NCBI RefSeq assembly: GCF_029245835.1
Contig: NZ_JAQWOO010000025.1
Location: 1 to 64,000, forward strand
Reading direction: 5' to 3'
DNA: 64,000 nucleotides
Source: Algibacter sp.
Lineage (GTDB): Bacteria; Bacteroidota; Bacteroidia; Flavobacteriales; Flavobacteriaceae
The notes under the pieces were generated by a model. The model ran no database searches. It was given only the letters and a program-made list of their open reading frames with translations, and was not told the DNA's origin. Below are positions 1 through 9,174 of this stretch, piece by piece; within the stretch, counting starts at the first letter, position 1; each line of letters opens with the position of its first letter. The position numbers and the translations under genes are program-made.

Positions 1-118
1 AATTAAAGGAAAATATCTCCAATTATACTTAAATGAATTCGTCTATAAACTAAATCGTAGATATTTTGGAGACCAACTCTTCGATAGGCTTGTTATTGCT
101 AATATCACAGGATTATGA
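1..118 (+). mobile_element. IS1595-type transposase, C-terminal end (partial)
   Basis: An open frame runs in from the left edge (codons from base 2) and stops at TGA 116-118, giving 38 residues. The text GKYLQLYLNEFVYKLNRRYF resembles the C-terminus of ISXO2/IS1595-family DDE transposases, where a 'yL.EF.yr.NRR.f' block ends the catalytic domain. The rest lies outside the window, so it cannot be said whether the gene is intact. I could not identify a terminal inverted repeat in the bases after the stop. The family call is from recognition of the motif and is fairly but not fully secure. Confidence 0.7.
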
Positions 119-163
119 CTTATAACGGATATTCAAAAAAACCTATTTCTGTAGATAACACTA

Positions 164-183
164 GAGCTTTAAAAAGCTTTTTA
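164..183 (+). terminator. Palindrome with T-run, candidate terminator
   Basis: AGCTT, loop TAAA, AAGCT is followed by TTTTTA. It overlaps a perfect 14-base palindrome TAAAAAGCTTTTTA (170-183). It lies 46 bases after the transposase stop and 16 bases before the next start codon, so it could end the transposase transcript. The stem is short, so this is tentative. Confidence 0.4.
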
Positions 184-199
184 TCTGTAAAATACATTT

Positions 200-1234
200 A
201 TGAAAAAAACACTTAACTTACTAGTTGTATGCTTGATTTTTAGTTGTGGAGGTCAAAAACACATTATTGAAACAAATCCAGATTCAGTTAAAAAGGTAGT
301 TCAAAATACCGAAGAAAAACAAACTAAAAATAGTATTAATAAAGAAGCTCTTCTTGTTGAAAATCACATCAAGCTTAAGGATGTGAAAAAGAGCTTAGTA
401 TATTTAGCTTCAGATGAATTAGAAGGTAGAAATACAGGAAGCAAGGGTATAGAAAAAGCAGCTATTTACATTGAAACGTTATTCAAAGAAAACAATATAA
501 AACCCTATTTTGAAACCTATAGAGATAGTTTCAATATTGAAAAAATTATTGGGTATAACGTGGTTGGCTATATAGAAGGTAATGACTTAAAGTTGAAAAA
601 TGAATTTGTTATTCTTGGAGCACATTACGACCATATTGGAACTGCAAATGCGGTAAATGGAGATGTTATTGCAAACGGCGCAAATGACGATGCTTCTGGT
701 ACTGTGGCAGTTTTAGAATGGGCGAAATATTTTGCTAAAATGAAAAATAATAAAAGGAGTATATTGTTTACGCTTTATTCTGCAGAAGAAAAAGGTTTAA
801 AAGGATCAGCTCATTTGGCAAAACGTTTAAAAGAAAAGAATATCAACTTGTATACCATGATTAATTTTGAAATGATTGGTGTGCCCAGAGCCGAAACTGA
901 AATTATGACTTACTTGTCTGGTTTTGAAAAATCAAACATGTCAGAAATACTAAATAGTTATGCAGGCTCTGAAATTATAGGGTTTTTTCCAAAAGCAAAA
1001 GAGTTTCAGTTGTTTATGCGTTCAGATAATTTCCCGTTTTACAATGCGTTTAAAGTGCCTGCGCATGCCGTTTCTACTTTCGATTTTACTAACTTTGAAT
1101 ATTACCATCATGTAGATGACGAGGCAGATAAAATGGATTTTGAACACATGACAAATTTTATGAATAAAATGATTCCCGCTCTAGAAGGGATGATTAATGC
1201 GCCTGTTAAAGAAATAAAAATGAACAATGAGTAA
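200..1234 (+). CDS. M28-family zinc aminopeptidase, lipoprotein
   Basis: Secreted metallopeptidase predicted to remove N-terminal residues from peptides at the cell envelope. The first 16 residues form a lipoprotein signal ending in a lipobox (IFSC, Cys16). Two-zinc M28 ligands are visible in order: His in GAHYDH, the bridging Asp in GANDDASG, the Glu pair in SAEEKGLKGS, an acidic residue in INFEMIG (Glu where many relatives have Asp), and His in YYHHVDDEAD. The length of 344 residues is normal for the single-domain Bacteroidota type. The stop overlaps the next start by 8 bases, so it is probably cotranscribed with the SDR and HAD genes that follow. The natural substrate cannot be read from the sequence. 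Confidence 0.9.
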   Translation: MKKTLNLLVVCLIFSCGGQKHIIETNPDSVKKVVQNTEEKQTKNSINKEALLVENHIKLKDVKKSLVYLASDELEGRNTGSKGIEKAAIYIETLFKENNIKPYFETYRDSFNIEKIIGYNVVGYIEGNDLKLKNEFVILGAHYDHIGTANAVNGDVIANGANDDASGTVAVLEWAKYFAKMKNNKRSILFTLYSAEEKGLKGSAHLAKRLKEKNINLYTMINFEMIGVPRAETEIMTYLSGFEKSNMSEILNSYAGSEIIGFFPKAKEFQLFMRSDNFPFYNAFKVPAHAVSTFDFTNFEYYHHVDDEADKMDFEHMTNFMNKMIPALEGMINAPVKEIKMNNE

Positions 1235-1910
1235 AAATATAATTATAACTGGTACGAGCCGAGGCATTGGATTTGAATTAGTACAACTATTTGCAAATAC
1301 AGGGCATAAAGTATTAGCGCTTTCGCGGAATGAGAAGCCAATTCAAAATTTAAAACTAGAAAATGTAACTTGTTTTTCTTTTGATTTGAATGATGATGAA
1401 GCTTACAAAAAAGTTGAAGATTTTATTAATTTAGAATGGCAACATGTGGATGTTTTAATAAATAACGCAGGTGCGCTTTTAAACAAGCCCTTTTCAGAAA
1501 CTTTAATGAATGAATTTGAAGCAGTTTATAAAACAAACGTCTTTGGAGTTGCAGAGTTAACAAGAGTAGTGTTGCCATTCATGAAGCATAATAGTCATGT
1601 TGTAACAATAAGCTCTATGGGTGGAGTTCAAGGTAGTATGAAATTCCCAGGATTAGCAGCCTATAGTTCTAGTAAAGCGGCTGTAATTACTCTAACAGAA
1701 TTATTAGCTGAAGAATATAAAGATTCAGGTATTTCATTTAATGTTTTAGCCTTAGGAGCCGTTCAAACTGAAATGCTAGAAGAAGCTTTTCCAGGATATC
1801 AAGCACCAACAACGGCTTTAGAAATGGCAAAATACATTCTGGATTTTTCATTAAATGGGAATGCATATTATAATGGTAAATTGTTACAAGTTTCTAATTC
1901 TACGCCATAA
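1227..1910 (+). CDS. SDR-family NAD(P)-dependent oxidoreductase
   Basis: Cytosolic short-chain dehydrogenase with a Rossmann fold. The nucleotide-binding TGTSRGIG motif is at residues 8-15, the NNAG motif near residue 79, and the catalytic Ser and YxxxK follow (SSMGG, then AYSSSKAA). The 227 residues match the classical SDR length. The start ATG lies inside the end of the M28 gene (8-base overlap) and only 3 bases separate the stop from the HAD gene, so translational coupling is likely. The substrate is unknown. Small Bacteroidota SDRs of this type are annotated only at family level. Confidence 0.9.
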   Translation: MSKNIIITGTSRGIGFELVQLFANTGHKVLALSRNEKPIQNLKLENVTCFSFDLNDDEAYKKVEDFINLEWQHVDVLINNAGALLNKPFSETLMNEFEAVYKTNVFGVAELTRVVLPFMKHNSHVVTISSMGGVQGSMKFPGLAAYSSSKAAVITLTELLAEEYKDSGISFNVLALGAVQTEMLEEAFPGYQAPTTALEMAKYILDFSLNGNAYYNGKLLQVSNSTP

Positions 1911-1913
1911 TTC

Positions 1914-2549
1914 ATGAGTAAATACAAATGTATAATTTTCGATTGCGATGGTGTTTTAATTGATAGTGAATCTATAGCCATTAGAGTTTTGGTTGATATG
2001 GCGAATTATTTAGGAGCAAATATGCATTTTAAAAAATCGTTGATTGATTTAAAAGGAAAGTCTCTTAATTCTTGTATGACATTAATTTCTAAAAGAATTG
2101 GTAAGCCGCTTCCTGTTAATTTTGAATCAGACTACCGAATTAATACATTTGAAGCTTTTCGAGAACAGATTCAGCCTATTAAGGGTATAAAAGACGTTAT
2201 AGGAAGTTTGGAAATCCCTTTTTGTGTAGCATCTAGCGGACCAGAAAATAAAATTAGATTAAATCTTGAAATTACAGGTTTGTTGCCTTTTTTTGAAGAC
2301 AATATTTTTAGTTGTTACGCGCTTCAAAAATGGAAACCAGAACCAGATATATTTTTATGGGCAGCAGAAACTATGGGTTTTAAACCAAATGAATGTTTGG
2401 TTGTAGAAGATAGTATTTATGGAGTAAGAGCAGCTAAAAGTGGAGGTTTTGATGTTTTTGGTTATACAGAACATGATTACAATAATGAATTAGAGCAAGA
2501 AGCTACTAAGACTTTTAATAGTATGGATAAGCTTTTGGGCATGTTGTGA
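1914..2549 (+). CDS. HAD-superfamily phosphatase (beta-PGM/phosphoglycolate phosphatase type)
   Basis: Subfamily IA HAD hydrolase, acting on a small phosphorylated metabolite. Motif I is FDCDGVLIDSE (nucleophile and acid Asp, residues 9-19). Motif II Ser is in CVASSGP, motif III Lys in KWKPEPDIF, and motif IV acidic residues in VVEDSIYGVRAA. The stretch after motif I forms the alpha-helical cap. The length of 211 residues is typical. It is the last gene of a three-gene run with the M28 peptidase and SDR. Whether it acts on phosphoglycolate, sugar phosphate or pyridoxal phosphate cannot be decided here. Confidence 0.88.
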   Translation: MSKYKCIIFDCDGVLIDSESIAIRVLVDMANYLGANMHFKKSLIDLKGKSLNSCMTLISKRIGKPLPVNFESDYRINTFEAFREQIQPIKGIKDVIGSLEIPFCVASSGPENKIRLNLEITGLLPFFEDNIFSCYALQKWKPEPDIFLWAAETMGFKPNECLVVEDSIYGVRAAKSGGFDVFGYTEHDYNNELEQEATKTFNSMDKLLGML

Positions 2550-2688
2550 TTTTTAAATTCATTAAACTTTAGGTGATTTAGAACCGTTTTAATGTTTTAA
2601 ATCCTAAGTTGGATGAAATTATATTTTTTTCTGACAAAGTCAAGTAAGTCAAGCGTATCTTTTTAATAAATCCGTTATTTTAGCAGTA

Positions 2689-3285
2689 ATGCAAAACCAA
2701 CTTCAAGATTATATTCCTGCAAACGCACTAGCATCAGTTTTAAAACTTTTAAATCAGGATAATTTATTAGTAAAAGTTAAAAGCGAACGTAAAACTCGTC
2801 ATGGAGATTATAGAGCTTTACCAAATGGTAAGCATCAAATAACAATAAATTCAAACTTAAATAGATACCGTTTTTTAATTACTTTAATCCATGAAATTGC
2901 ACATTTTGAAGCATACAATGTTTATGGGAAGTTTATAAAGCCACACGGTATAGAATGGAAACGCACATTTCAGCATTTAATGTTACCATTTTTAAATCCA
3001 GAAATATTTCCAGATGATATTTTGCCATTATTAGCAAAACATTTTAAGAATCCTAAGGCTAGTAGCGATACAGATGTGAATTTAGCATTTGCGCTAAAAC
3101 AATTTGATAAAGCGAGCGATAAAACGTATATTTTTGAAGTGCCAATGGGAGCTACTTTTAAACTATATAACGGAAAAGTATTTAAAATGGTAAAAAAACG
3201 GGTAAAACGTTTTGAATGTGTTGAGGTTAATACTGGTCGGGTTTATCTGTTTAACCCTAATGCTGAAATAGAATTATTAAATTAA
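2689..3285 (+). CDS. SprT-like zinc metallopeptidase domain protein
   Basis: Cytosolic protein of 198 residues with the SprT/Spartan-like arrangement: HEIAH (HExxH) near residue 69, then a third ligand region PHGIEWKRTFQHLM about 25 residues later. The C-terminal part (residues 150-198) is small and basic, and lacks the four cysteines of the zinc ribbon seen in E. coli SprT. In Spartan relatives this fold degrades DNA-protein crosslinks. For bacterial SprT-like proteins the role is unproven. It stands alone: 139 bases follow the HAD gene and 83 bases precede manC. Confidence 0.8.
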   Translation: MQNQLQDYIPANALASVLKLLNQDNLLVKVKSERKTRHGDYRALPNGKHQITINSNLNRYRFLITLIHEIAHFEAYNVYGKFIKPHGIEWKRTFQHLMLPFLNPEIFPDDILPLLAKHFKNPKASSDTDVNLAFALKQFDKASDKTYIFEVPMGATFKLYNGKVFKMVKKRVKRFECVEVNTGRVYLFNPNAEIELLN

Positions 3286-3368
3286 TAATAATGTCACCTT
3301 GAACGTTGTTAAAATTTACTTAAAACATGTATTTTTTATTTCGTTCTTCATGATAAAAAACAAAAATA

Positions 3369-4448
3369 ATGAACAAAAACTATTACGCCATTTTAATGGC
3401 AGGTGGTGTAGGCTCAAGATTTTGGCCGGTAAGTACACAAGATTTTCCAAAACAGTTTCATGATATGCTTGGAACTGGAGATACGCTAATACAAAAAACG
3501 TTTCATCGTTTGGCAGATTTAATTCCAAAAGAAAATATTTTTATTTTAACAAATGAACGTTATAATGATCTGGTTTTAGAGCAATTGCCAGAAGTAGAAC
3601 AACGTCAAGTAGTTTTAGAACCTGCAATGCGTAATACAGCACCTTGTATCTTATACGCATCATTAAAAATTCAGAAGGAAAATCCAGATGCACTTATGAT
3701 TGTGGCACCTAGCGATCACTGGATTGAGGATGAAAAAACATTTTCAAAAAATGTTCAGCAAGCTTTCGATTTTTGTTCAGAGAATAATGCTTTGATGACT
3801 TTAGGTATCCAGCCCACATTTCCAAATACAGGTTTTGGCTACATTGAGTTTGACAAGTCTTCCGCGAAAGCGATAAAATCTGTAAATCAGTTTAGAGAAA
3901 AACCAGATTATGAAACTGCTAAAGCGTTTATAGAACAAGGGAATTTTTTATGGAACGCAGGTATTTTTATGTGGAGTGTAAAAAGTGTAGTTGAAGCATT
4001 TCAAAATAATCAACCTAAGTTGTATGCATTATTTGAAAATGGAATAGGGGTTTACAATACTGAATTTGAAGATGATTTTATTCGAGATAATTATCCAAAG
4101 GCAGAAAATATTTCTGTGGATTATGCCATTATGGAAAAATCAACTAATGTTTTTGTTATTGCTGCTGAATTTGATTGGAACGATTTAGGGACTTGGGGCA
4201 GTTTATATGATAAATTAGATAAAGATGAATCTAATAATGCAGTAGTAAATGCTAGAACTTTAGCTGAAGATGCGTCTGGAAATATGATTAGAACCAAAAA
4301 TGATAAAATTGTAGTTATTGATGGTCTACAAGATTATATAGTTGTTGATAAAGACGAAGTTTTGCTTATCTTTCCTAAGTCGAAAGAACAAGATATTAAG
4401 AAAACACTCCAACAGGTTAAAGACAAATTTGGAAAACAATATGGCTAA
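3369..4448 (+). CDS. manC: Mannose-1-phosphate guanylyltransferase
   Basis: Converts mannose-1-phosphate and GTP to GDP-mannose for surface polysaccharide and glycan synthesis. The nucleotidyltransferase signature is at residues 10-27 (MAGGVGSRFWPVS, then FPKQF). Further conserved text includes VAPSDHW, TGFGYIEF, REKP, and FLWNAGIFMW. At 359 residues it is the short monofunctional form, lacking the C-terminal phosphomannose isomerase domain of bifunctional enzymes. The next gene begins 2 bases after the stop. No other GDP-sugar genes are adjacent, so it is detached from a polysaccharide cluster. Confidence 0.93.
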   Translation: MNKNYYAILMAGGVGSRFWPVSTQDFPKQFHDMLGTGDTLIQKTFHRLADLIPKENIFILTNERYNDLVLEQLPEVEQRQVVLEPAMRNTAPCILYASLKIQKENPDALMIVAPSDHWIEDEKTFSKNVQQAFDFCSENNALMTLGIQPTFPNTGFGYIEFDKSSAKAIKSVNQFREKPDYETAKAFIEQGNFLWNAGIFMWSVKSVVEAFQNNQPKLYALFENGIGVYNTEFEDDFIRDNYPKAENISVDYAIMEKSTNVFVIAAEFDWNDLGTWGSLYDKLDKDESNNAVVNARTLAEDASGNMIRTKNDKIVVIDGLQDYIVVDKDEVLLIFPKSKEQDIKKTLQQVKDKFGKQYG

Positions 4449-4450
4449 TT

Positions 4451-5932
4451 ATGAGTGAAGAAAGTAAGTTTAATTTCTCAGAAGAAGAGGCTAAGGCTCA
4501 AGCTTTAAAAAAGGAACAAAATGTAGAGCAATCTAAAGAAGATGTTAGAAAAGGTGCACAAGGACTTTTAGCGAGTATTAAAAAGTTTTTAAGAGAACTA
4601 TTAGATTTTAGAGACGATACTGATAGGGACGCAACGATTCAAGCTATAAAAGGCGATATTCCTTTTAAAGGGGCTACTGCATGGATTTTGGTATGTTCAA
4701 TTTTTGTGGCTTCCATTGGGTTAAATGCGAATTCTACGGCAGTTGTTATTGGTGCTATGTTAATATCGCCACTAATGGGCCCTATTTTAGGAGTGGGCTT
4801 ATCTATTGCTATAAATGATATAGATACGCTTAAACGCTCATTAATAAACTTAGCAACTATGATTGTTTTAAGTTTGTTAACCGCTTTTCTGTTTTTTAAA
4901 TTTTTTCCACTTAGTGAGGATACAAACGAACTTTTAGGACGTGTAAAACCAGATATTCGTGATGTTTTAATTGCCTTTTTTGGTGGTTTAGCTTTAATTA
5001 TTGCCAGAACAAAAAAAGGGACTATTGCATCTGTTATTTTTGGTGTTGCCATTGCTACGGCTTTAATGCCACCGCTCTGTACGGCAGGTTACGGTTTGGC
5101 AAAAGGTAACTTTGTGTATTTTGGTGGTGCGATGTATTTGTTTACTATCAATACTATATTTATTGCTTTGGCAACTTTTTTAGTACTTAAACTTTTAAGA
5201 TTTCCAATGCTTAAATATGCGAATTCTAAAAAGCGATTGTTCATTTCAAGAATGGCAACGTTATTGGCTATTGTTGTGATGATTCCTGCAGGTTTTACTT
5301 TTGTAGATGTGTATAGGGAAAGTAATTTTAAACGTGATGCAGGCTTGTTTGTTGATAACGAATTGAGTGCTTTACCTCATGCTGAATACATAAAAAATAA
5401 TGCCATTTATAAATATGGAGGAAAAGAGGATAGCAAAATTGAACTCAATACTTTTGGTTTAGATGAAATTCCTGAATCTTCCATTTTGCTTTTGCAAAGT
5501 AGAATGAAAGATTATGGAGCTTTATCAAATAGTAAATTAGTGATTAATCAGAACCGTTCTAAAAATTTGGATAATTTTAAATATATGGAGGAGCTTAGAA
5601 CCAGAGACTCTTTAGATTTATTAACGCAAACCCAAAAAATCGCTTATTTAGAGAGTAAGGTTCAGCAACTTTCGAAATTTGAAAAGAATTATATTGCTTT
5701 TGATGAATTGAGTAAAGAGGTGAAAATAAATTATGAAACAATAGAGCAGTTTTCTTATGCAAATGTGATTAATTCTAATTTCACTAAAATGGATACTTTA
5801 CCTGTTTTTTCTGTGAAATGGGTGGATTCATTATCTAAAGAGGAACAAAGAAATAAAGATAAAGAAAAGCTAGAAAAGTGGTTGAAGCTAAAATTTAATT
5901 TAGATACATTAGTTGTTAAGCGAGTAAATTAG
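4451..5932 (+). CDS. DUF389 (TIGR00341-type) integral membrane protein
   Basis: Inner-membrane protein of 493 residues. A charged N-terminal region (1-70) leads into several hydrophobic helices (about 75-290) that carry the family hallmark NSTAVVIGAMLISPLMGPIL. A C-terminal half of about 200 residues is hydrophilic, with a coiled-coil-like stretch near residues 385-420. Function in this family is unknown. It starts 2 bases after manC, so it shares its transcript, but that association need not be functional. It converges with the ABC ATPase gene with no gap at all, and no terminator is visible there. Confidence 0.85.
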   Translation: MSEESKFNFSEEEAKAQALKKEQNVEQSKEDVRKGAQGLLASIKKFLRELLDFRDDTDRDATIQAIKGDIPFKGATAWILVCSIFVASIGLNANSTAVVIGAMLISPLMGPILGVGLSIAINDIDTLKRSLINLATMIVLSLLTAFLFFKFFPLSEDTNELLGRVKPDIRDVLIAFFGGLALIIARTKKGTIASVIFGVAIATALMPPLCTAGYGLAKGNFVYFGGAMYLFTINTIFIALATFLVLKLLRFPMLKYANSKKRLFISRMATLLAIVVMIPAGFTFVDVYRESNFKRDAGLFVDNELSALPHAEYIKNNAIYKYGGKEDSKIELNTFGLDEIPESSILLLQSRMKDYGALSNSKLVINQNRSKNLDNFKYMEELRTRDSLDLLTQTQKIAYLESKVQQLSKFEKNYIAFDELSKEVKINYETIEQFSYANVINSNFTKMDTLPVFSVKWVDSLSKEEQRNKDKEKLEKWLKLKFNLDTLVVKRVN

Positions 5933-6700
5933 TTATTCATTCTCTTCAATATACATTTTACGTACTTTTTTGAATAAATTTGAAGAGTAAACAAAGTCAG
6001 TAACCACTTCGTTATCCGTTTTAAAAATAGTTTTATTGGAGCCTTCCCAAGCCTTTAAGCCATTTTTTAAAAACACAATTTTTTCGCCAATTTCCATAAC
6101 AGAGTTCATGTCATGTGAATTTATAACAGTGGTAATTTGATATTCATCTGTTATTTCTTGAATCAAATTATCTATAACTATGGCTGTTTTTGGGTCTAAG
6201 CCCGAATTGGGTTCGTCACAAAATAAATATTTAGGTTTGTTTACAATAGCACGGGCAATAGCCACACGTTTTTGCATCCCTCCAGAAGCTTCACTTGGCA
6301 TTTTATTATGCGCATCATCCAAGTTTACACGTTTTAAAACAAAATCTACACGATCTTCCATTTCGCTTTTGCTTTGTTTGGTAAACATTTGTAATGGAAA
6401 CATCACATTTTGCGCAATGGTCATGGAATCAAATAAAGCGCTCCCTTGAAATACCATACCTATTTCTGATCTCAAATTACGTTTTTCATCTTCAGAAAGC
6501 TTAGAAAATATTTTACCGTCGTATGATATGGTGCCTTCTTCATATTCAAATAAACCTAATAAACATTTTAAAAACACCGTTTTACCTGAGCCACTTTGCC
6601 CTATTATGAGGTTGGTTTTTCCTTTGTCAAAGCGTGTACTAATGCCTTTTAGAATCTCAGTGTCACCGAATGATTTATGTAAATTATTAACTTCAATCAT
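5933..6700 (-). CDS. MlaF-like ABC transporter ATPase (phospholipid/lipid asymmetry type)
   Basis: ATPase of an Mla/Mce-type lipid transporter. Walker A GQSGSGKTVF (about residue 34), Q-loop VFQGSALFDS, signature ASGGMQKRVAIARA (the GGM variant is typical of MlaF), Walker B LFCDEPNSGLDP and a switch His in NSHDM are all present. The 255 residues are the usual length. Its ATG overlaps the stop of the permease gene in a TAATG junction, so the two are coupled. No MlaD/MCE substrate-binding gene is next to them; in Bacteroidota it is often elsewhere. Confidence 0.92.
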   Translation of the reverse strand: MIEVNNLHKSFGDTEILKGISTRFDKGKTNLIIGQSGSGKTVFLKCLLGLFEYEEGTISYDGKIFSKLSEDEKRNLRSEIGMVFQGSALFDSMTIAQNVMFPLQMFTKQSKSEMEDRVDFVLKRVNLDDAHNKMPSEASGGMQKRVAIARAIVNKPKYLFCDEPNSGLDPKTAIVIDNLIQEITDEYQITTVINSHDMNSVMEIGEKIVFLKNGLKAWEGSNKTIFKTDNEVVTDFVYSSNLFKKVRKMYIEENE

Positions 6701-7437
6701 TAGCTTAATAACATTTGGGTTAGTAAATAATTTAATAGAATAATAGCAACACTAGTCCATACAAAAGATGTGGTACTAGCTTTACCAACCTCTAGTGCGC
6801 CACCTTTCATGTAATAACCATGAAAAGAGGGTATGGTTGCTAGAATAAAAGCGAAAACAAAAGTTTTTATAAATGCGTAAACGACATGAAAGGTTTCAAA
6901 ATCGTTTTGAATACCAACTATATAGTCTTCAAGAGTACTAAAGCCACCGTAAACACAGGCTGCCATACCGCCTAAGATACCTAAAAACATGGCTATAGAA
7001 ATAACAAAAGGATAAAGTAGCATAGAGATAAACTTAGGAAACACTAAGTAATTAAGAGAGTTAATACCCATAACTTCCAAAGCATCAATTTGTTCTGTAA
7101 CTCGCATGGTTCCAATGCTTGACGTGATAAATGAACCTACTTTTCCCGCCATAATAATCGACATGAATGTTGGTGCAAACTCTAATATAATAGACTGTCT
7201 AGTAGCAAATCCAACAAGGTATTTAGGGATAAGAGGATTATCAATATTAAGCGCCGTTTGGATGGTAACAACGCCACCAACAAAAAAAGAAATAAATGCC
7301 ACAATTCCAAGAGAGCCAATAATTAAATCATCAATATCTTTAAGTATCAACTGTTTCATAACTACCCATTTGGTGGGTTTTCGAAACATTTCAGCAATCA
7401 TTAAAAAATAGGTGCCTATGTTATGGAGGTACGTCAT
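6700..7437 (-). CDS. MlaE-family ABC transporter permease
   Basis: Integral membrane permease of 245 residues with about five to six hydrophobic segments. It carries the conserved MlaE block GKVGSFITSSIGTMRVTEQ followed by IDALEVMGI. It works with the downstream ATPase to move phospholipid or another hydrophobic substrate between the membranes. The start gives MTYLHNIGTYFLM, consistent with family N-termini. The gene is divergent from the pafA gene with 111 bases between the starts. Confidence 0.9.
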   Translation of the reverse strand: MTYLHNIGTYFLMIAEMFRKPTKWVVMKQLILKDIDDLIIGSLGIVAFISFFVGGVVTIQTALNIDNPLIPKYLVGFATRQSIILEFAPTFMSIIMAGKVGSFITSSIGTMRVTEQIDALEVMGINSLNYLVFPKFISMLLYPFVISIAMFLGILGGMAACVYGGFSTLEDYIVGIQNDFETFHVVYAFIKTFVFAFILATIPSFHGYYMKGGALEVGKASTTSFVWTSVAIILLNYLLTQMLLS

Positions 7438-7517
7438 AAATAAATTTGTAAGTGCTAAAGTAAAAAAAAGTTATGCCAATTTAACTTTAAATTTAAATTA
7501 TGATACTTTAAAAAATG

Positions 7518-7525
7518 TATTTTTG
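7518..7525 (+). promoter_or_regulatory. Candidate -7 element TATTTTTG for pafA
   Basis: The octamer fits the Bacteroidota -7 consensus TAnnTTTG and lies 23 bases before the pafA start codon. No TTG sits at the expected 19-base distance upstream, so only half of the promoter is supported. Confidence 0.4.
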
Positions 7526-7548
7526 AATACTATAAATTCTATATTAAA

Positions 7549-9174
7549 ATGAAGTATTTTTTAGCATTATTGTTTGTTTTTTCAATGACTCTGTCCGTTT
7601 TAGCACAAAACGAAAATCCAAAGTTGGTAGTTGGTATTGTAGTAGACCAAATGCGGTATGATTACTTAACTCGTTTTTATAGCAAATACGGTGAGGGTGG
7701 CTTTAAGCGAATGATGAATGAAGGTTTTAATTGTAAAAACAATCATTTTAATTATATACCCACTAAAACTGGACCAGGTCATGCCTCTGTTTTTACAGGA
7801 ACAACACCTAAATATCATGGGGTTATTGCGAATGATTGGTATGATAAAAAAGCTAAAAAAATGGTGTATTGTGCAGGTGATGATTCTGTTTTTGCAGTTG
7901 GAACAGATTCTGAATTGGAGCGTATGTCGCCTCATCGTATGAAAACCACCACATTTGCTGACGAGAATAGATTGTTTACTCAAATGCGAGGAAAAAGTAT
8001 TGGGATTTCAATTAAAGATAGGGGGGCTATATTACCAGCTGGTCATTCGGCGAATGCAGCCTATTGGTTTAGAGGTAAAGACGAAGGTGATTTTATTTCA
8101 AGCACTTATTACATGGAAAGTTTACCAAAATGGGTTACTAAATTTAATAAATCAAGATCTATAGAGTCCTATTTAAAAACATGGAATACCTTATATGATA
8201 TTTCAATTTATACAGAAAGTGGCGCAGATTTAAATAATTTTGAAGGCGGATTTAAAGGTAAAGATACAGCAACCTTTCCTTATGACTTAAAAGCATTGGC
8301 TAAAGAGAATTCTAGTTTTGATATTCTTAAAGCTACACCGTTTGGTAATAGTATAGTCACCGATTTTGCTATTGCAGCCATTAAAGGTGAGCAATTAGGA
8401 AAAGATAACAATACAGATGTTTTAACCGTAAGTTTTTCAAGTACAGATTATGTTGGGCATAATTTTGGCGTGAATTCTAAAGAAATTGAAGATACATACA
8501 TTCGTTTAGATAAAGAAATAGAGCGTTTTTTAAAAGTGTTAGATGATGAAGTTGGAGCAGGTGAATACACCTTGTTTTTAACTGCAGATCATGGCGCTAT
8601 TGATGTGCCTTCATATTTGCAAACTGTTAATATTCCATCAGGCTATTTGAACAAAACAGAGCGCAAAGAAAAGTTTCATGATTTCTTAAGAGAAACTTAC
8701 GGAACTATCAGTATTGTTGAAAATATGAGCAATAATCAAATTTTTCTAAATAAAGAAAAAATAAAAGAACTTGATTTAGATTTAGATGATGTTCAAGAAG
8801 CCATAGTTAACGAACAAATAACGTATTCGCATGTTTCTAAAGCATACACAGCTATCACAATGAGTTCTGTTGATTTCACTGAAGGCATTGAAGCGTTATT
8901 GCAAAAAGGATTTAATCAAAAACGTTCTGGTGACGTAATTTTAGTAAACGATCCAGCTTATATTTCCTATAGAAAAACTGGGTCTACCCATGGTAGTGGT
9001 TTAAATTATGATACCCATGTTCCTTTGTTGTTCTTCGGGAAAGGCATAAAAAAAGGGCAAACACTCAAAAAAACTGAAATAACAGATATAGCTCCAACCA
9101 TGTCTGCGCTTTTAGGAATAAGTTTTCCAAATGCGGCTATCGGTCAACCTTTAGAATTTGTTTTAAATGAGTAA
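7549..9174 (+). CDS. pafA: PafA-type alkaline phosphatase (phosphate-irrepressible family)
   Basis: Exported phosphomonoesterase that releases inorganic phosphate from organic phosphates. A signal peptide covers residues 1-20 (ending VLAQ). Comparison with the known PafA active site places every key residue: Asp33 (VVDQMRYD), nucleophile Thr74 (TKTGPGHA), Asn95 (ANDWYD), Lys156 and Arg158 (SIKDRGA), Asp/His in STDYVGHNFG, Asp-His in TADHGA, and the last His in GSTHGSG. The Lys-x-Arg pair distinguishes monoesterase PafA from diesterase NPP relatives. The length of 541 residues is normal. The stop overlaps the next gene, a nuclease, by 8 bases. Confidence 0.92.
   Translation: MKYFLALLFVFSMTLSVLAQNENPKLVVGIVVDQMRYDYLTRFYSKYGEGGFKRMMNEGFNCKNNHFNYIPTKTGPGHASVFTGTTPKYHGVIANDWYDKKAKKMVYCAGDDSVFAVGTDSELERMSPHRMKTTTFADENRLFTQMRGKSIGISIKDRGAILPAGHSANAAYWFRGKDEGDFISSTYYMESLPKWVTKFNKSRSIESYLKTWNTLYDISIYTESGADLNNFEGGFKGKDTATFPYDLKALAKENSSFDILKATPFGNSIVTDFAIAAIKGEQLGKDNNTDVLTVSFSSTDYVGHNFGVNSKEIEDTYIRLDKEIERFLKVLDDEVGAGEYTLFLTADHGAIDVPSYLQTVNIPSGYLNKTERKEKFHDFLRETYGTISIVENMSNNQIFLNKEKIKELDLDLDDVQEAIVNEQITYSHVSKAYTAITMSSVDFTEGIEALLQKGFNQKRSGDVILVNDPAYISYRKTGSTHGSGLNYDTHVPLLFFGKGIKKGQTLKKTEITDIAPTMSALLGISFPNAAIGQPLEFVLNE

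Noticed and set aside
1-199. A complete insertion sequence at the left edge
   Set aside because: Only the last 38 transposase codons are present and no terminal inverted repeat could be identified.
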